A stretch of 64,000 nucleotides of DNA from Echinostoma caproni (GCA_900618425.1 UZAN01039880.1:42065-106064); one strand, 5' to 3'. Counted from the stretch's first letter, positions 32,946-46,860 are shown. Notes: a model not told the origin generated them from the letters alone. Translations and numbers: made by a program.

Positions 32946-35900
32946 AAGAGACACAAATAAACATGTTAAATATATTTTCAGTACTCTGGTAAAGGTAGAT
33001 GAAGAAGATTAAAAAAATCAGAGAAAATGGATTTTCCATCAAAACCTATTAACTATCGCTTTACAAATTAGCAGTTTACCGTTTTCTGCAAACCGGTTAA
33101 CGTATAAAGCTGCAAAAGCCGGAGGCGTAAAGCACTTACTTCATGTGATAGTCAGAACTGCACCAAACAACTGATTATCAGCTAGTTAAATGAAAACTCG
33201 ACTAATGTTCTACACAAACCATAAATATAAATGCTGTCTGATAGGTGTTTTAGTAGAAAATCAAAAAGGGACTCTAAGTGCAGAATTGCAAAACTCACCT
33301 ATGATTAATTTCTACGGAACGTCTGGCCAATCAACTTCCCGAATTTAAGGGAACCTGATTGTATAGAAAAGTAGGAAATGTGTTGGACAAAATCGTATAC
33401 GTCGGCGGTTTGCTTCTATCTACTTGGATTTAATCGTTTCACTGCAAGCGCATATTTCAATTATATTTTTTCTAGAATATCGAACCTTCGGAAGTAGGTA
33501 ACATATAAAATAAGCTATGGGAGCACATGCATTGACATAGAATCATATAGAATTATATAATTTTGATGATAATATGATTGAACCCCCTTCTTTCTCCGTT
33601 CCTGGGTATTGTTTATCTTCTCGGTTGCAAAACTACTTTTCACAAATCGCATTTCCAATCGTAAACCGTGGCACGTCATAAAACCAATGATTTCATTCTC
33701 TCAGGCTGAATGTCAATCTTCAAAGCAGGATTCTTCTCTCACTCTATTCCTAGCCAACTATGGTAGGTGTCATGTTTAAATTTTCTTGTGACATGATAAC
33801 AGATGGTTTTCTATATGACTGATTGCTTGAGCGATTGACAGAAATTAGGTATCACGTGGATCGTGGATCACAGAGAAATTAGTTTATTCGGTACGATTGA
33901 CAGACTGACAGACGATGGTTGTTGCTTCCACGTCTTGTCGATCAGCAGCTGTTGTCTTGATTGTGTAGCAATCGTGTGACGCGAGCCTGTTTCCTGAATG
34001 TGACAAAACAGACAGACAACTTTGAAGCATCAACCTGCCCCGCCCCAAGAAAAACAACAGATTGAATTTTTAAGCTCTTACACAAAGACCAAATGCCTTG
34101 ATGAATATATTCGGGAAAAAGACTAACTTATGTGTATAAGTTGAAAATTATCGTCCATAGATCATAAAACGGTGAAACGGTGGAATATAGAAAATCACTT
34201 TATGAAGTGTTTCATCTCCTCGGGATAGTGAATCCATTAACTCAATACATGACCCTACGTATAGAACGCTATAGAACTAACTAAATGTATTACATCGTGT
34301 GCACTCTAGCAATGATTTAATGATTCCGTTTTGACTGAAAAAGACTCTGTTTATCTGTTATTATGTTTCTTCTTTTGTCAATCAGAGACGATCAAGAACT
34401 AAGTTGGTGGATAATAACAACAGTCTGTTAAGCAAACTCTCACTTTTCTGCTAATTATTAGGAATGTAAATACCTTGGATCTTCGAATTTGTGTGCTTTG
34501 GACTTTTATTGGGATTTGAGTTATGACTTGATAAAAAGTCTGCCTCACTGAAAATGAACTTGGCTGATACGGAAGACTTTCAGCGCATTCGTAAGGGAAC
34601 GGTGAGCGTAATCATGTGATGATCACATCATATCTGAATAGTTTCGATTACACTTGTAATTTTGTCATTCACGGAAAATTTTAGTATACTAGTTTCAGTG
34701 ATAGCCCTTCCGATTGTAACACTTTGCTCCACAAGCATCTAAAAACGTTTTAAATGAGGTTCGGGCGGCTTAGGTATCATTGTACAGTCCATAAAACCTA
34801 AAACCTGAAAATGGGAGAAGCAGTGTAACCTTCTCACAGTTCTACTACAGTGGCCAGGTGTTATCGGAATGATAGGGATTAATTACCGCGGACTTCACTA
34901 CTCTGGTTGATCTGGTCAGTAGTACCACGACAACACGTTGTGCTGCATTTAATTGCTAAATCCTAACCAATGATACAAAAAAGTAGAGTAAATAAATTCA
35001 AACAATATTTTATTGTCCGAGTCCGCTACCGTATTCCTTTACGGAATCTGCAGTGGTGATTTAGCTTTCACGAAAATAGAAACCTAAACCGATAACGCAG
35101 GGAAACTCTATAAACTGCTGCAAAATCTGTGTTTGCTATTACTGAGTGCTCCGTTTTCTACCATAGATTAGCGACAATGTGATCAGAGACAAAACCAATA
35201 CCCCCGTATCCAAAACGGTACGGTGTTGCATGATCCGTTTGGATATCCAATGAATTCATCGTTTTTTATCTAATTTATTTCTTATTCTATTATTATCATC
35301 ATCCCAAACACCACCGCCATAATCATCATCGTCATCAAAAGAACTATTTCAAACAAAGACCAGTGCATCTTTATTTACATCTAAGACCAATCAAAATCCC
35401 CCACCTGTAAAATGTTATGTACCACATCAACAGTCCCCAGGCTTTTCATGTCGACCTGATTTGAAACAATTAGCTGACACGGGAATGGATGCAAACATAA
35501 AACTGCAGTGAAATATTTATTGATTCTAGGCAAAACCTCCAGCACAACTAAATATTCATGTGATCAATTTTTTGGCTTTTTTCTGTAGTGTATTTCTGTC
35601 TAGACTACGAAACAACCTTGATAGAATAGGATCCAATGGATTCTGTAGGATTGAGGTCTGATGTACGTGTGGAGTATGATCACATTCACTTCTTCATCCT
35701 AGCTATCGATTAACCGATAGACATTAAGCGTTTCTTCTTGATTGATCGTGTTTCACGCTTTTGTGATCGAGAACAACATACGAAATGCCGTAGTCTCACA
35801 AAATTGTTTTGAAAGAGTGAGGCATAGTACCGGCGAGTTATTTGAGGTCCAAAGACGATACAAATCAAGTGTCAATACGAAGGGCTTTAATTCCTTTGCT

Positions 35901-37290
35901 AAGTGGCTTTACAGTTCAACTTTCAGCGGTTTTATTATTTTAAACTGTCGCATCCATCGAGTGTTTTGAATCGGATCAGTGGGTAAGAACAAGATGTGCC
36001 AAAAGCACTTTATGTATGAGAGTCAATTTGCTGATTCACTGTGTATAGTTTGGATATCCAATGAGTAAAAACAAAATATCATCAAACCGATAGAAACAAT
36101 TTGTGTTATTGAAATCAAAATAAGTTCCCTCCACCAAAATCCCTCATTCCTTGTAGTCGGCTGGGATGCTAACAGAAACTGAGAGATAAACGTCCCGTCG
36201 AATCAGGGATGGGCTTTGTTCACACAGGAAATGACCAAACCAAAGTTATCTTTCTCAGCGTCAACATGTTCATTATCTATCAAAGTTTAACAAAAATGGT
36301 AGTTGGTATTAGCTGTTTCACTAGTCTCCGATGTGAACAGATGGCTTACGGTACGAATCACATGCCATTATAATAGACAACAGGATATTGAAAACCAGAT
36401 TTCAGTAAAACATATTTTTTGGAGATAATATATAAGGGATAGTCATTCATAATGGGATGAAATAAATGTCACTTTAACAGACCTCATTCAAAAATGAAAT
36501 GGTTACTTGTGGGGTAAGGGGCAGATTGGGTTGATAATGAACTGGATCAATAATGTCATGTTTACTAATCATTTTTTTCTTGTTCAAATAGTTATTTTTT
36601 GTTATAAATAACCTTATGTAAACTGTAGTACACGTGTTTGGAAAATACCAACATCCCTGTCAGTACCGATAAAACGATCGCCGGAAGACATATGTTCACG
36701 TTTAAGACTGCATGGTTGTGTCAATTATTTCAAAATGCGAAACATGGAATTTTCAGCTGACCTTGAGGTAAAGGACTACTTTTTAAATCTTCAGCTTCGG
36801 GAAAAATTTTAATTTGATCTAGCGTTAAATTTACTTACAATACATACACTCAAAATGATCCCAACACATTCAGACAGTACAATTCATGATGGCAATTCTT
36901 CGTAATGCTTGGACAATATTATGAATGCGTTCTTAACCATGCCGGGGGTTGTTTTGCCCTAAACGTTATCCATGCTGTTGATGCTCTAACCTTTCGCAAG
37001 AGATGGTTGGTAAGATTATTAGATGATCAAAAATTGCCGAGAGAAATATTTATTCAAACGAAATGTCCGTTTTGTGAATATAAATTTAACTTTAAAATAA
37101 AAACCAAGAAGGAATACAGTCAAGTGGAGTTTATCAACAGAAATATAATGATAGGGGTGAGAGGGAATTTGGGCTGAATTTTGAAAAAACTCCATTTACG
37201 TAGCTAGAACACAAAAAAGTAAAGGTGTTTCGTATTCTGAGGCCAAATCATTAGATCGTATTTTCTCATTACTTTGTACCATATTTTCCT
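32946..37290. other. Long stretch with no supported gene
   Basis: About 4.3 kb, mostly AT-rich. ATC/CAT triplet-rich sequence occurs at 35285-35335. Two possible but weak exon-like pieces are noted in findings (34554-34601 and 36905-37014). No mobile-element sequence was recognised. Confidence 0.45.
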
Positions 37291-37299
37291 TTTGTTTAA

Positions 37300-39745
37300 G
37301 GATTTTGAAATGGTACACATAATTGTCAGGGAGAGCTAATTGGTTGAGCAAAAGGTTGTACTAGAGTTTATGAATTTTCTAAAGGCAGATAAAGCTTGGG
37401 GGTTTAGAATAAACGACATATTGGCCGATCTGATGGTGAACACTTAAGTTTAAACACCGTTGGTAGTGATCAAGATTTGAAATCAGCCCGTCAATTTTTT
37501 TGTTTCCAACTTCAGATTTCATTTCCACGCTTAAGTATGAATTCATCCAGTTCGCACTAGATTCAAGTTTTGCTTTCGTCCGAACACTTGTCACTTACCA
37601 CACACGAAAGGCGTCGGTTTTGTAGCACTTAGAAAAGCTTATCGAGGTCCGAGCATCGCGGTTGAACTTAAGCATTGGAACTCTGACCTCTCCAATTTAC
37701 TTTCGAGATGAAGCGTAAGCACCAATGGTCAGAACCTCAAGCTTTTTCATATCGTGTACTCCATGTTTAACAACTATAAGTACGGATAAGGCCTAGTTTA
37801 GCTTAACAACCCCGACGCTCTGTGTGCAGGCTTCTTTCGCATAAGGTGCACAAAAATCTGACGAGTTGCAGGAAGGCCTTTCTATTTTCATCATGATTGA
37901 TTGTAGAGCCAAGATAATTGAAACGTTGGGTTGATTTTAGAAGATCCAGAATTAATAGAAAGGAGTTATGTCGCGGCAGAAATTTCCATAGAAAATGTCA
38001 AGGCTTTCGACGTGTTGATATCTAGCCCGATTGCCTGGCCAATCTGGTTGATGTGATTGACAAAAAACTGTAGCTTGTCCGTGGTGTCTTCAAGTACGAC
38101 GACATTGTCCGAAACCTCGAGATTCATGATTTATGTAGCTCGGCCAAGCTGTACTGTGGCGTACCCGACGAATGTGTGTTGCGTTTGACAATCTACGGTG
38201 TAATTGCAAGACTTCAAAACCTAGTGTAAATTCAGCTGATCGTTCTTCTTAGGTTCCCACGTGTGATTCGGTCCCAAGTATAATTACTTCAAAAGATTGA
38301 TTAAATTATCGTCATTATATCGGGCCGTGGTATAAACTGGAAGGATTTCCTATCGAAAGAATCAAGGGTAGTATGGAAATTGATGAAACACGCTGCGGTG
38401 AATTGTTAGATCTGAAATCCGTGATCCAGGATCCTACATAGCCTTTTTCGTTGCGACATCCCCTGCACTTGGTTCAGAGGGATGCATGAATCTCTGACGG
38501 CTGCGGTTAAGCCGTGTCACCGCCAACAATTTGAATACAATATCAATAATGTTAATACTTCAGTAAACGTCGTACTGATAGCCGCCACTTGTATTTTGGA
38601 ATGGGGACTAAAACTGAAGTTATCCCATCTTTAAAAAAGATCTCTTTCCCAAATGGAGGGGAAAAGAAAGTGTAGCGGATACATCAAACTTGGTATGTAA
38701 TCTTGGAAAATTAATCCCTGTTCTACAGGAGTCTTCCTGATTTTAAGAGAAGTAACTGCATTGGCGATTCCTATCCTACTAGTTGGGCAAAATTGAATGT
38801 TGTGGGTCTTCAAACTACTTGGATTCCACGAACAATGAGGTTGATCTGATAGGTGATTGTGCAGTTAATCTGTTTGGCCCACCGTTGTTTTTTCCTGCTC
38901 ATTTTTCTGAATACGTGGACCGGCAGTGTCCTTCAAAAGTAGCTTCTATGTCTATCTCTCTGCTGCTGCGATACGGATTAGACCAAATAGCTTTCCGCTG
39001 CGACGGTTGCAGCCTCCATGTTATCTGTAGTCACTTTCCAGTATTGTCCATGGTCCCTCTTGACGGTGCGTTTATCTTGAAGACAGAGCATAGAATGCAG
39101 GCGAACTAATTATCCGCGCCTCTTTTACTTTGTGGGCAACTGCATCTTTTTCTCGGAGGTCCAGTCATTTTTCGGGGGAGAGTTTTAGCTAACTGCCTTA
39201 GCATCTCTTCTTTGATGAACATTTTCAGCGTGGACTACTGTGTGTCAACAGTTTAGTCGTCGAGAAGAGCTACGGATATGTTTGAAACGGGTACGTTAAA
39301 CAACACCTTTGTTTTCTCTGGTAGTTCCAATAGGGTACCGCTGGATTTGCCTGAAGAGAGGCGAGTCCTAGGGCGAGCAGTCAGGTGAACCGTGAAGCGG
39401 GCGAGTATCATGTTATGGTCTGTGCCACTGATGTTTCCAGCTTCTGTGCGGCAATAGGAATGGCAGTGTTCCACTATTGAGACCCAGCCAGCACGAATCA
39501 AAATGTGATCTATATGATGTCGTTTTAGTACCAAGTCAGTAGGTATATTCTGGGATGCTAAAGACGGACACTGGTCACTACCAGCCGGTTAAATGCAGCA
39601 ATTATGACTACGGAAACGTTTTTCTCGCAACGTTGATCCAGGCTGAACTTCTGACGGACCACTGCGTGAACTTCAATCCCGTGCGATAAGGTTGACTGTG
39701 TATTGAACGTGGTTATAGAAGTTATCTTTGATGAGCGTTTCCGCA
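37300..39745 (-). mobile_element. RTE-type LINE, decayed copy (EN and RT)
   Basis: On the minus strand, endonuclease remnants come first: LSHGIEVHAVVRQKFSLDQR and FNRLVVTS (39558-39746 frame), then HHIDHILIRAGW, DHNMILARFTVHL and RPRTRLSS (39253-39534). The linker region (RDHGQYWKVTTDNMEAA, then a KQRWAK piece) follows at about 39000-38850. RT start blocks are at 38813-38600: ANAVTSLKIRKTPVEQGLIF, then FLFPSIWERDLF. Degenerate palm and thumb pieces run down to about 37600. It is riddled with stops. The N-terminal part of the endonuclease is missing at 39745, where a different LINE tail abuts. It is clearly older than the RTE piece at 30 kb. Confidence 0.82.
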
Positions 39746-40260
39746 TGCACCAATGGAATCAAGGTCAAAGTCAAACTTTTATTATAGGAATTGCTTACAA
39801 GCTCATGTTTTTTTGTCCCCGTAGTATAGTTACACAATTTAATCATTTCACGGTAGAAACAAATCACATACAGTTCCTGGTAGGAGATTATAGAGAATGT
39901 AGGCTTCCATGAATATACATTTGCTTTAATGGTGTAGGAATGCGAGGGGTACCAAGGTTTCATCGAGTCTCCGATTGAAAGATTCAATAGTTGGTGCACA
40001 AATGATGTGTTCCAAGTATTGCATACTCTGACTGCAAATGATTGGGGCCGGCATTCCAGTTGACACTTTGGAATAATTAGCTTGAAATATTGCCCCCTAA
40101 GGACATGAGCACCCGCCGAAATGGATGGTTTGGGTTCCGCTGTATTTGATACATCAAAATCAAGTCTCTCCCGAATTCGGGGGTACTGGGAATTACGTCC
40201 CAACGATCGTAATTTCTTCGCATAGGTGAGGCAATGCAATCCAATGTAATGCCATAACCG
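39746..40260 (-). mobile_element. CR1-type LINE C-terminus and 3' end
   Basis: The minus-strand 39673-40239 frame reads TYAKKLRSLGRNSQYPRIRE, then LRGQYFKLIIPKCQLECRPQ, then FAVRVCNTWNTSFVHQLLNL and SIGDSMKPW. This fits the C-terminal tail of CR1-group RTs (pattern: RL..LGL.SL..RR.R.DLI, RGH..KL, FS.RV.N.WN.LP, then FK). A neighbouring frame supplies the RDLILMYQI piece, which shows a frameshift. AATAAAAG near 39775 is probably at the element's 3' end. This tail differs from that of the other LINE family in the window, so it is a second CR1-like lineage. Confidence 0.7.
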
Positions 40261-41373
40261 ATGTGCTTCCAGTAGAATCTACGTATTCCGTTGAATATTA
40301 TTACTTGAAGATGCTCTGTGTCTTTCCTGGAGCAAACATAATCCTGTCCGTTACTTTTTTCTTTTCGTTGTATATTCAATTTTGAAAATGACGGATGGAA
40401 CTTGACACTCGGCATGCTTTAAACAAGAAAATATCGTTTCAGCTTCAACCGAAAAAGAACGAGATGATTACAGAATCACTCTTTGATGACAGACAAAACA
40501 CGTGACCTTTCTGAAAGAGTGCTGTTTGCAAAAAGTAAACTGTTTTCAACTTGTTTCTGACAGGTTATCGCTTTTCAGTTGTTCAGATTGGACTCAATTC
40601 ACCATGGTAAAAACCACAAAGGTTCAATTTTCCTGGTAGAAATTCCTCAAAAGCGAGTCAATGAGGAAACGCTTCATCACATTACATCAATTGTTTCTCT
40701 TCAAATTGTATACATGTACATGGTTGCTAACTGTCCGGGGTTCTATGTTTCTCGGTGTCCAACGTTTAAATCCTTATCCACGGAGAGCTAGTTAGTATTA
40801 CCTCACACCAGACACAATTTTCTTAATGGTATTCCCACATGTTGCTGACTCTTTCAGTCGACTGCTTAGTAAAAACTACGATTTCTCGATTTCGACGAGA
40901 GTTTGTGAGGCCTCAGTTCTGTAAATAAGCACGACAACTCGTAATAGTCAAATTATGAAAACGATTGATTAAGAGGCTATAGAATTTGGAATTAAATTTT
41001 CTGAATACTGTGGAATCCCTGTTATTCCTGAAATGTTCAGCTAGTCTTTCTGACTGGAATTTCACTAACTTGGCAATCAAGCTGCATTTACATCGCGCAT
41101 CAGGGTCTTAAATAATTACTATCAAGCCACATGACCTATCTCTGTCCTCAATAAGAGGATAATGTTTTCTGTCGAATTCAGATTTGCTACGTTCGACTGT
41201 AACTAAATAAAGTCAATTTTGAACATTTTCAATGCAAAATTGTTTAAATGTCAGAAAACAAAAAAATATATTGTGTGTGAAAAAGCTCATGTGAGACAGG
41301 ACAAGAAGAGTGATCTTGAAAAAAAATGAATTTTCCGAATGTCTGATGGCAGTAATGGTTACCAAAAACAGGC
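40261..41373. other. No recognisable feature
   Basis: AT-rich. The 40579-40791 (+) frame shows no motif. More upstream LINE sequence (minus strand) may extend to about 40400 but is too diverged to assign. Confidence 0.4.
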
Positions 41374-41934
41374 ATGATTGGTAAACCTATTCAGGGTGCC
41401 ATTTGTCCGAGCCCAAGAACACAAGGCACTCGGTATTTGAAAACCACACTGAACCTTAGACGGTTAACCACATCAGCATACCATCACACTTCGATTTGGA
41501 AGACTAGGTCTACCGATGATATTCTTTCTCCTAGTTCCCAGATATTCAACCACCAGACATCCGTCAGAGAAATTTACCGATCGCTAAAACGGACGGTCGG
41601 TGTAATTTTAATTTTTTTGACAAAATTCAAATCTGTCCTCCCTCGTTCGTTATTCAACCACGGACACACAACGGCCAAACTTGGTCCAATTAATTCTTAT
41701 CCATTCTTTTCCATAGGCAGCATAGGGAAATTCAAAGTGTTTGTCAGAACTTTTGGTAACAACTTTTCTCACCTGCTCTGGTATGTTACTATCATTTTGA
41801 TTCTAAGTGGTAGGTCTTTTATCTCTTGCTGGCAAAAGTCCATTGCTTATTGGATTACTTGTGCTCCGGCCTACCCTGAAATATTTGCACAGTTTATGGA
41901 CCAAAAAACTGGATTTACGCAAAATAATAAATAA
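41374..41934 (+). CDS. Unidentified 186-codon open frame
   Basis: Uninterrupted for 561 bases from an ATG to TAA, which is long for this AT-rich window. The first half is polar and basic (for example SVREIYRSLKRTVGV). The second half has one hydrophobic stretch, LWYVTIILILSG, followed by a Cys/Trp-rich segment. I recognise no domain, and no transposon motif fits. There is no ATG context or splice evidence to decide between a gene, an old element and chance. A frame of this length somewhere in 64 kb by chance is not impossible. Confidence 0.2.
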   Translation: MIGKPIQGAICPSPRTQGTRYLKTTLNLRRLTTSAYHHTSIWKTRSTDDILSPSSQIFNHQTSVREIYRSLKRTVGVILIFLTKFKSVLPRSLFNHGHTTAKLGPINSYPFFSIGSIGKFKVFVRTFGNNFSHLLWYVTIILILSGRSFISCWQKSIAYWITCAPAYPEIFAQFMDQKTGFTQNNK

Positions 41935-42872
41935 TCGCCATTCAGATAGAGCACAGTGATTGATCTTTCAGAATGATTTTTTAACGAAGTTCACACGGCA
42001 AGATTCCTGGAGTTTGCCTCTTATTCCTGCATAAAAAGAAACTTTCCGGGAGCCGTCTTCAGCGAGATAATTTTACTACGNACTACGTAATAAACAAAAC
42101 GACTTTTTATTTCTTTTTTATATTTACTTTACATCGTATTAAAAAAATGTGACCTATTTATAAGACATATTGACTGGGATATACATTATAATGTATTCAT
42201 ATTTATTTATTCGAAAGACGGCACTTTTGTGCTGCAATAAACCAAATGCCTTCTCAGTTTGAGATCTAACTTCAGTACTACTGCAAATCCTCTCCTGATA
42301 GCCGGTGTCTCGTCAATTCGAATAGTGATACAATAGAAATGATAACGTTGTAGTCGGATATGAAGTTGGCCATGAATGCACTACACCCCGGGCTATCCAA
42401 TAACAAGAATCATAACAGCAACTAGTACAAGATTTGTGGGTGGAGAGTAAAGTCAAACGAGGTCAATCGGCACCTACCGTTACATTTCATTTATGTGCGA
42501 TGGGAATGTAATCGACTACCGACAACGACCACCAAACAGCTGTTTCATCCAGTTTGAGACTCTAAATATTGTTTTCAATATTCGCGCTCAGTATGTTAAG
42601 AAATTATCCCATTTAGAAGAAAACCAGCAGTTAAACTAAGTTATCCAAAAAATGGAAAGCGGAAGCAGAAAACATCACGCCTTTAAACATGTGCTGTGTT
42701 CTTTAATTTGATTCGACTGGCACGAGTCGTCAGTATTTTTGGATATGCGTTTAAGCATGATTTCTCATATCTTTGCCTATAAACTACTGTTAATAATACG
42801 CACTAAAAATAATCGGGACCAGTATCAGTATTTCAGGTTCCTCCGAACAAGCAATCTAATCAAATCCATGGC
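41935..42872. other. No recognisable feature
   Basis: AT-rich, with one ambiguous base at 42081. No coding or repeat signal seen. Confidence 0.5.
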
Positions 42873-43525
42873 NNNNNNNNNNNNNNNNNNNNNNNNNNNN
42901 NNNNNNNNNNNNNNNNNNNNNNNNNNNNNNNNNNNNNNNNNNNNNNNNNNNNNNNNNNNNNNNNNNNNNNNNNNNNNNNNNNNNNNNNNNNNNNNNNNNN
43001 NNNNNNNNNNNNNNNNNNNNNNNNNNNNNNNNNNNNNNNNNNNNNNNNNNNNNNNNNNNNNNNNNNNNNNNNNNNNNNNNNNNNNNNNNNNNNNNNNNNN
43101 NNNNNNNNNNNNNNNNNNNNNNNNNNNNNNNNNNNNNNNNNNNNNNNNNNNNNNNNNNNNNNNNNNNNNNNNNNNNNNNNNNNNNNNNNNNNNNNNNNNN
43201 NNNNNNNNNNNNNNNNNNNNNNNNNNNNNNNNNNNNNNNNNNNNNNNNNNNNNNNNNNNNNNNNNNNNNNNNNNNNNNNNNNNNNNNNNNNNNNNNNNNN
43301 NNNNNNNNNNNNNNNNNNNNNNNNNNNNNNNNNNNNNNNNNNNNNNNNNNNNNNNNNNNNNNNNNNNNNNNNNNNNNNNNNNNNNNNNNNNNNNNNNNNN
43401 NNNNNNNNNNNNNNNNNNNNNNNNNNNNNNNNNNNNNNNNNNNNNNNNNNNNNNNNNNNNNNNNNNNNNNNNNNNNNNNNNNNNNNNNNNNNNNNNNNNN
43501 NNNNNNNNNNNNNNNNNNNNNNNNN
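42873..43525. other. Assembly gap (Ns)
   Basis: Run of 653 Ns. Unlike the first gap, the flanks are not copies of each other. The long frame that appears to cross it is an artefact of the Ns. Confidence 0.98.
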
Positions 43526-46500
43526 CAGTATCCAGTGGGATACCGTCAGGCTAGTGATGTCTGCTACAAATTCTATTGTGCCAATTCAAACAGTCATACA
43601 AAAGCACTTTACTGAACAGTGTGATATATACGAAACTAGGAACACATACCACCAAACACCTGTTTCGTTGAAAGTATGGAGTTGTCTGTGTCACCTGTAC
43701 AGTCGTATATCGTAGCATGCATGCACCCCGTTCATGCCAGATTGTCCGTCAAAATTTCCGTCGGTGTGAATAAAATCGTTGATCAGTTTAAGCGCATCTT
43801 TATATGTGCTTACGAAATGAAACATTTGTCTACTTTTATTGTCTCCCAGACATACATTTATACGTTACAAAATAAATGTTTAGAGATATGTCTACTAGTA
43901 GAACTAATGGATTCTCATTATATGTTTTAGTAAAAAAATATAATTGTTACGTGCCGTTTATTTGGCGTTGTTTGTATATCTGCTTTTTACTCCGGGATTT
44001 GACATTTTTTCAAGCCGTGCTGGATGTGGTTGTTTGAACGGCGGTTTGCTATCCCTATTATCAACGTGTTGCTCAACGTATCACTTTCTGTGCGTTAAAT
44101 CCAACGCTTTATTTTAATCGTTCTATTCTACCTCTTTGCATTGAACGACGCTGGAGTATGTGACTACCGATGTTCGTGTCCTAGTACGTAGATTTTTAGC
44201 AATAGTAATTCACGCCTGAATTTGTTGGTGAAAGTGTTAAACGTGGCCTCATTTTGATCCACATTAACTTTCCTACGAACAGCGTTATACCTAGTTAATC
44301 ATGCATATCAGCTGTTGCAATATGATTTGGGCCACGTGGCAAGTGTGATAACGCGAACGCCTAGTGGATTCGGCTGATTAACGTGCCTCTATTCAGGTTG
44401 CGTAGTTAAGTTCAGTGGACACAGGATAGTCGTGTAGTTATCGTTGTGTTTTATTGACTACTGACTTATGCACTTAGGCTGAGATCTAGAAGTTACAAGT
44501 GAAGTTTTATGATAAGTTAACACTTCATATCACTTTCTGATGAAAAATATTTTCAGGCCTGATGAAAAAATGTGACGCATCTAATGAGACCAATAAACCA
44601 AATCTTTTTCCGCAGCGGGTCTATCGCAACTTAATCTCGGCAAGTCTGATATTTTGGTAATATATTTGATAAACATTGTTTTAATTGTATCCTTTAGTTT
44701 TGCGCTTGCCTCTGTAGTCCCCAAACTATTGTGCACCATTATAAACAAAGACCTATGTCACTGAAGAGACGGAGTATATGGTTATTACAGACACATCGTA
44801 CGATGTGTCTTCCCCAGTCAAACCGAAACTTTTCATTTTACCAATGTTTGGTAAAGCCTCAACGTGACAAGCACTTTGGTTCTATCCATGGGGTTCAACA
44901 TTTCAATAAATATTTCCCTTCTATCTCTTGGATTTATGCAATACTTACTCATGTTTTCTATGCTTAGTCCGGAAGATTAGCCCTGTGATTAAAAGCTTCA
45001 AGTACTCCTTCTTTTAAAGAGTCAATGGAAATGTTTGTCTTGTCTTCCTTTTCCAAGCAGAATAGTATTTTATTATCGGACTGTTTTGCCGATGGCCGTA
45101 GTGATAATCATGATAACTAGAAAAAAATCTCTCTCTATATATATATAATTCGAGAAAGACAGGTGTGTTACTACTAGCAGCTTGACGATGCACGAAAACT
45201 AGCAGTTCCACGTTATCAAATGGTTTCCACAGAAAACGTCCAGAAGAAAAAGGAGTAACCATTTCATTTTGCTTTACTCCACATGTGGTACGTGGATGTC
45301 AATACATAATGATAATTTAGCAAGAACAGTGCAACATATTTACAAATACAACAGTTGAACCTTTTTCTAAATGAAACGTACAAGTTTATATGTTTTGTGT
45401 GAAGTAATTCATTCTGACTTTTCACATATAACTGCATTACATGGATTCCCGACATTTGGATAATTCGTAAACCTGGTAATCAATTTTGGTAAGTTGTGTT
45501 GCCGTGGTTGTTGGTTTGATTGCTCTGAAGAAAGAAATTTAGGGGAACCTTGAATGATCTGTGTCATATTAGAAAAACCAACCCTTGATTGATTACTTCG
45601 ATAAAATACAGCTTGGTTTGAGCGATACATGATATACTTGACGCTGTTAGTACCAGACCCACCTAATGTTTTCGTAGATATTTAGGCCGAGGAAAGTGAT
45701 AATGGAAAACGAGATACAATAAATTGAAAATCCTCAACCTTTTCATTATTAAAATTCGTTTCCGATCAAAAAATAACCCTAGAGAGCTTTTTCATCATAA
45801 TTTACGTGTTTTATTTTGTATCCTTGCTTCAAACCTGATTCACACGATATACGGCTAACACGTTGAACAAAACAGCTACGCTTAGAGAGAATCATGTACA
45901 GATGGCAATTTTAATCGAAAGCGAAAGAACCAGTAAATATTATTGCTCAAGCAACCTCATTGGGCAACATAGTGGCAAATAAGACGCATTGACTGTCAAA
46001 TAAGACCTCATACAACAAACATCGCACAGTATACATTTCCCAACACGTGTGGAACTGAATGCGCTCTTTAGTGTCCAACAAACTATTCTGAATAATCACG
46101 AACGTGGGAAAACAACAAGACTATTGCAAGGTTTCAAACTAATTGCTGATCGGTTGATTATCTCCAAGTCTGCAACAAGTATTGACATTTAACTGCATTT
46201 TGACGGAAAGGAGACCCCCTGATGAGATTGCAGATATCATTATATTCCCAGTGCATTAAATTATTTGCCCAATCCTGACAGCTCACATCTCGTGCAAAAA
46301 GTGTATGTATTGATGATGAGTGATTCACAGATATGTCCTGATTTTCGAAAAACCATTTTTGTTTTTATTGAAATCAGCAACGTGAATACGTGAACACAAA
46401 ACGCTAAGAAGTATTAGCCGCTGAAACCGATTTCAAAACTGTTTGTTGGTGTAATTCAACCAAAACGTTTGAGAAAAATGGTAAAATGGTAGACAAGTAG

Positions 46501-46860
46501 TGACAATGTTCTGTAAAATGCCAATCATTGAAACTAGTTATCCATTGTTATAGCGATTAGGTTGCAATTACATTGTAACGAAACAGTATTTGAAATCCAG
46601 ATTGGGGATGAATTCGTTAATTTAGTTTGCGCACTGTGTGTGAATCTTGACACATGCCAAATGAAAAGAATACCGAAACATTGGCCAACGCTACGCGGCT
46701 GCTTTCATCTTAGAAGGCATCAGTTTCGTTGTGATAAGGCTACCATAACTATAAACTTATCTTGATTACCGAATTGCGGAGAGGAAACAAACGCGAAATT
46801 CGCTTTACGACCGACCGGTTAATCAAACTGTTTCACTTTGTTTACTTAATACGTTGGTTG
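43526..46860. other. No supported gene or repeat
   Basis: About 3.3 kb. Frames at 43676-43930, 44731-44967, 45014-45262 and 45409-45630 have no recognised motifs. A short TA run is at about 45136-45147. It fits intergenic or intron sequence. Confidence 0.45.

Noticed and set aside
38783..39109. 108-codon plus-strand frame
   Set aside because: It is the antisense shadow of the RTE linker region on the minus strand.
42739..43554. 271-codon plus-strand frame
   Set aside because: About 80% of it is Ns; the flanking residues show no motif.
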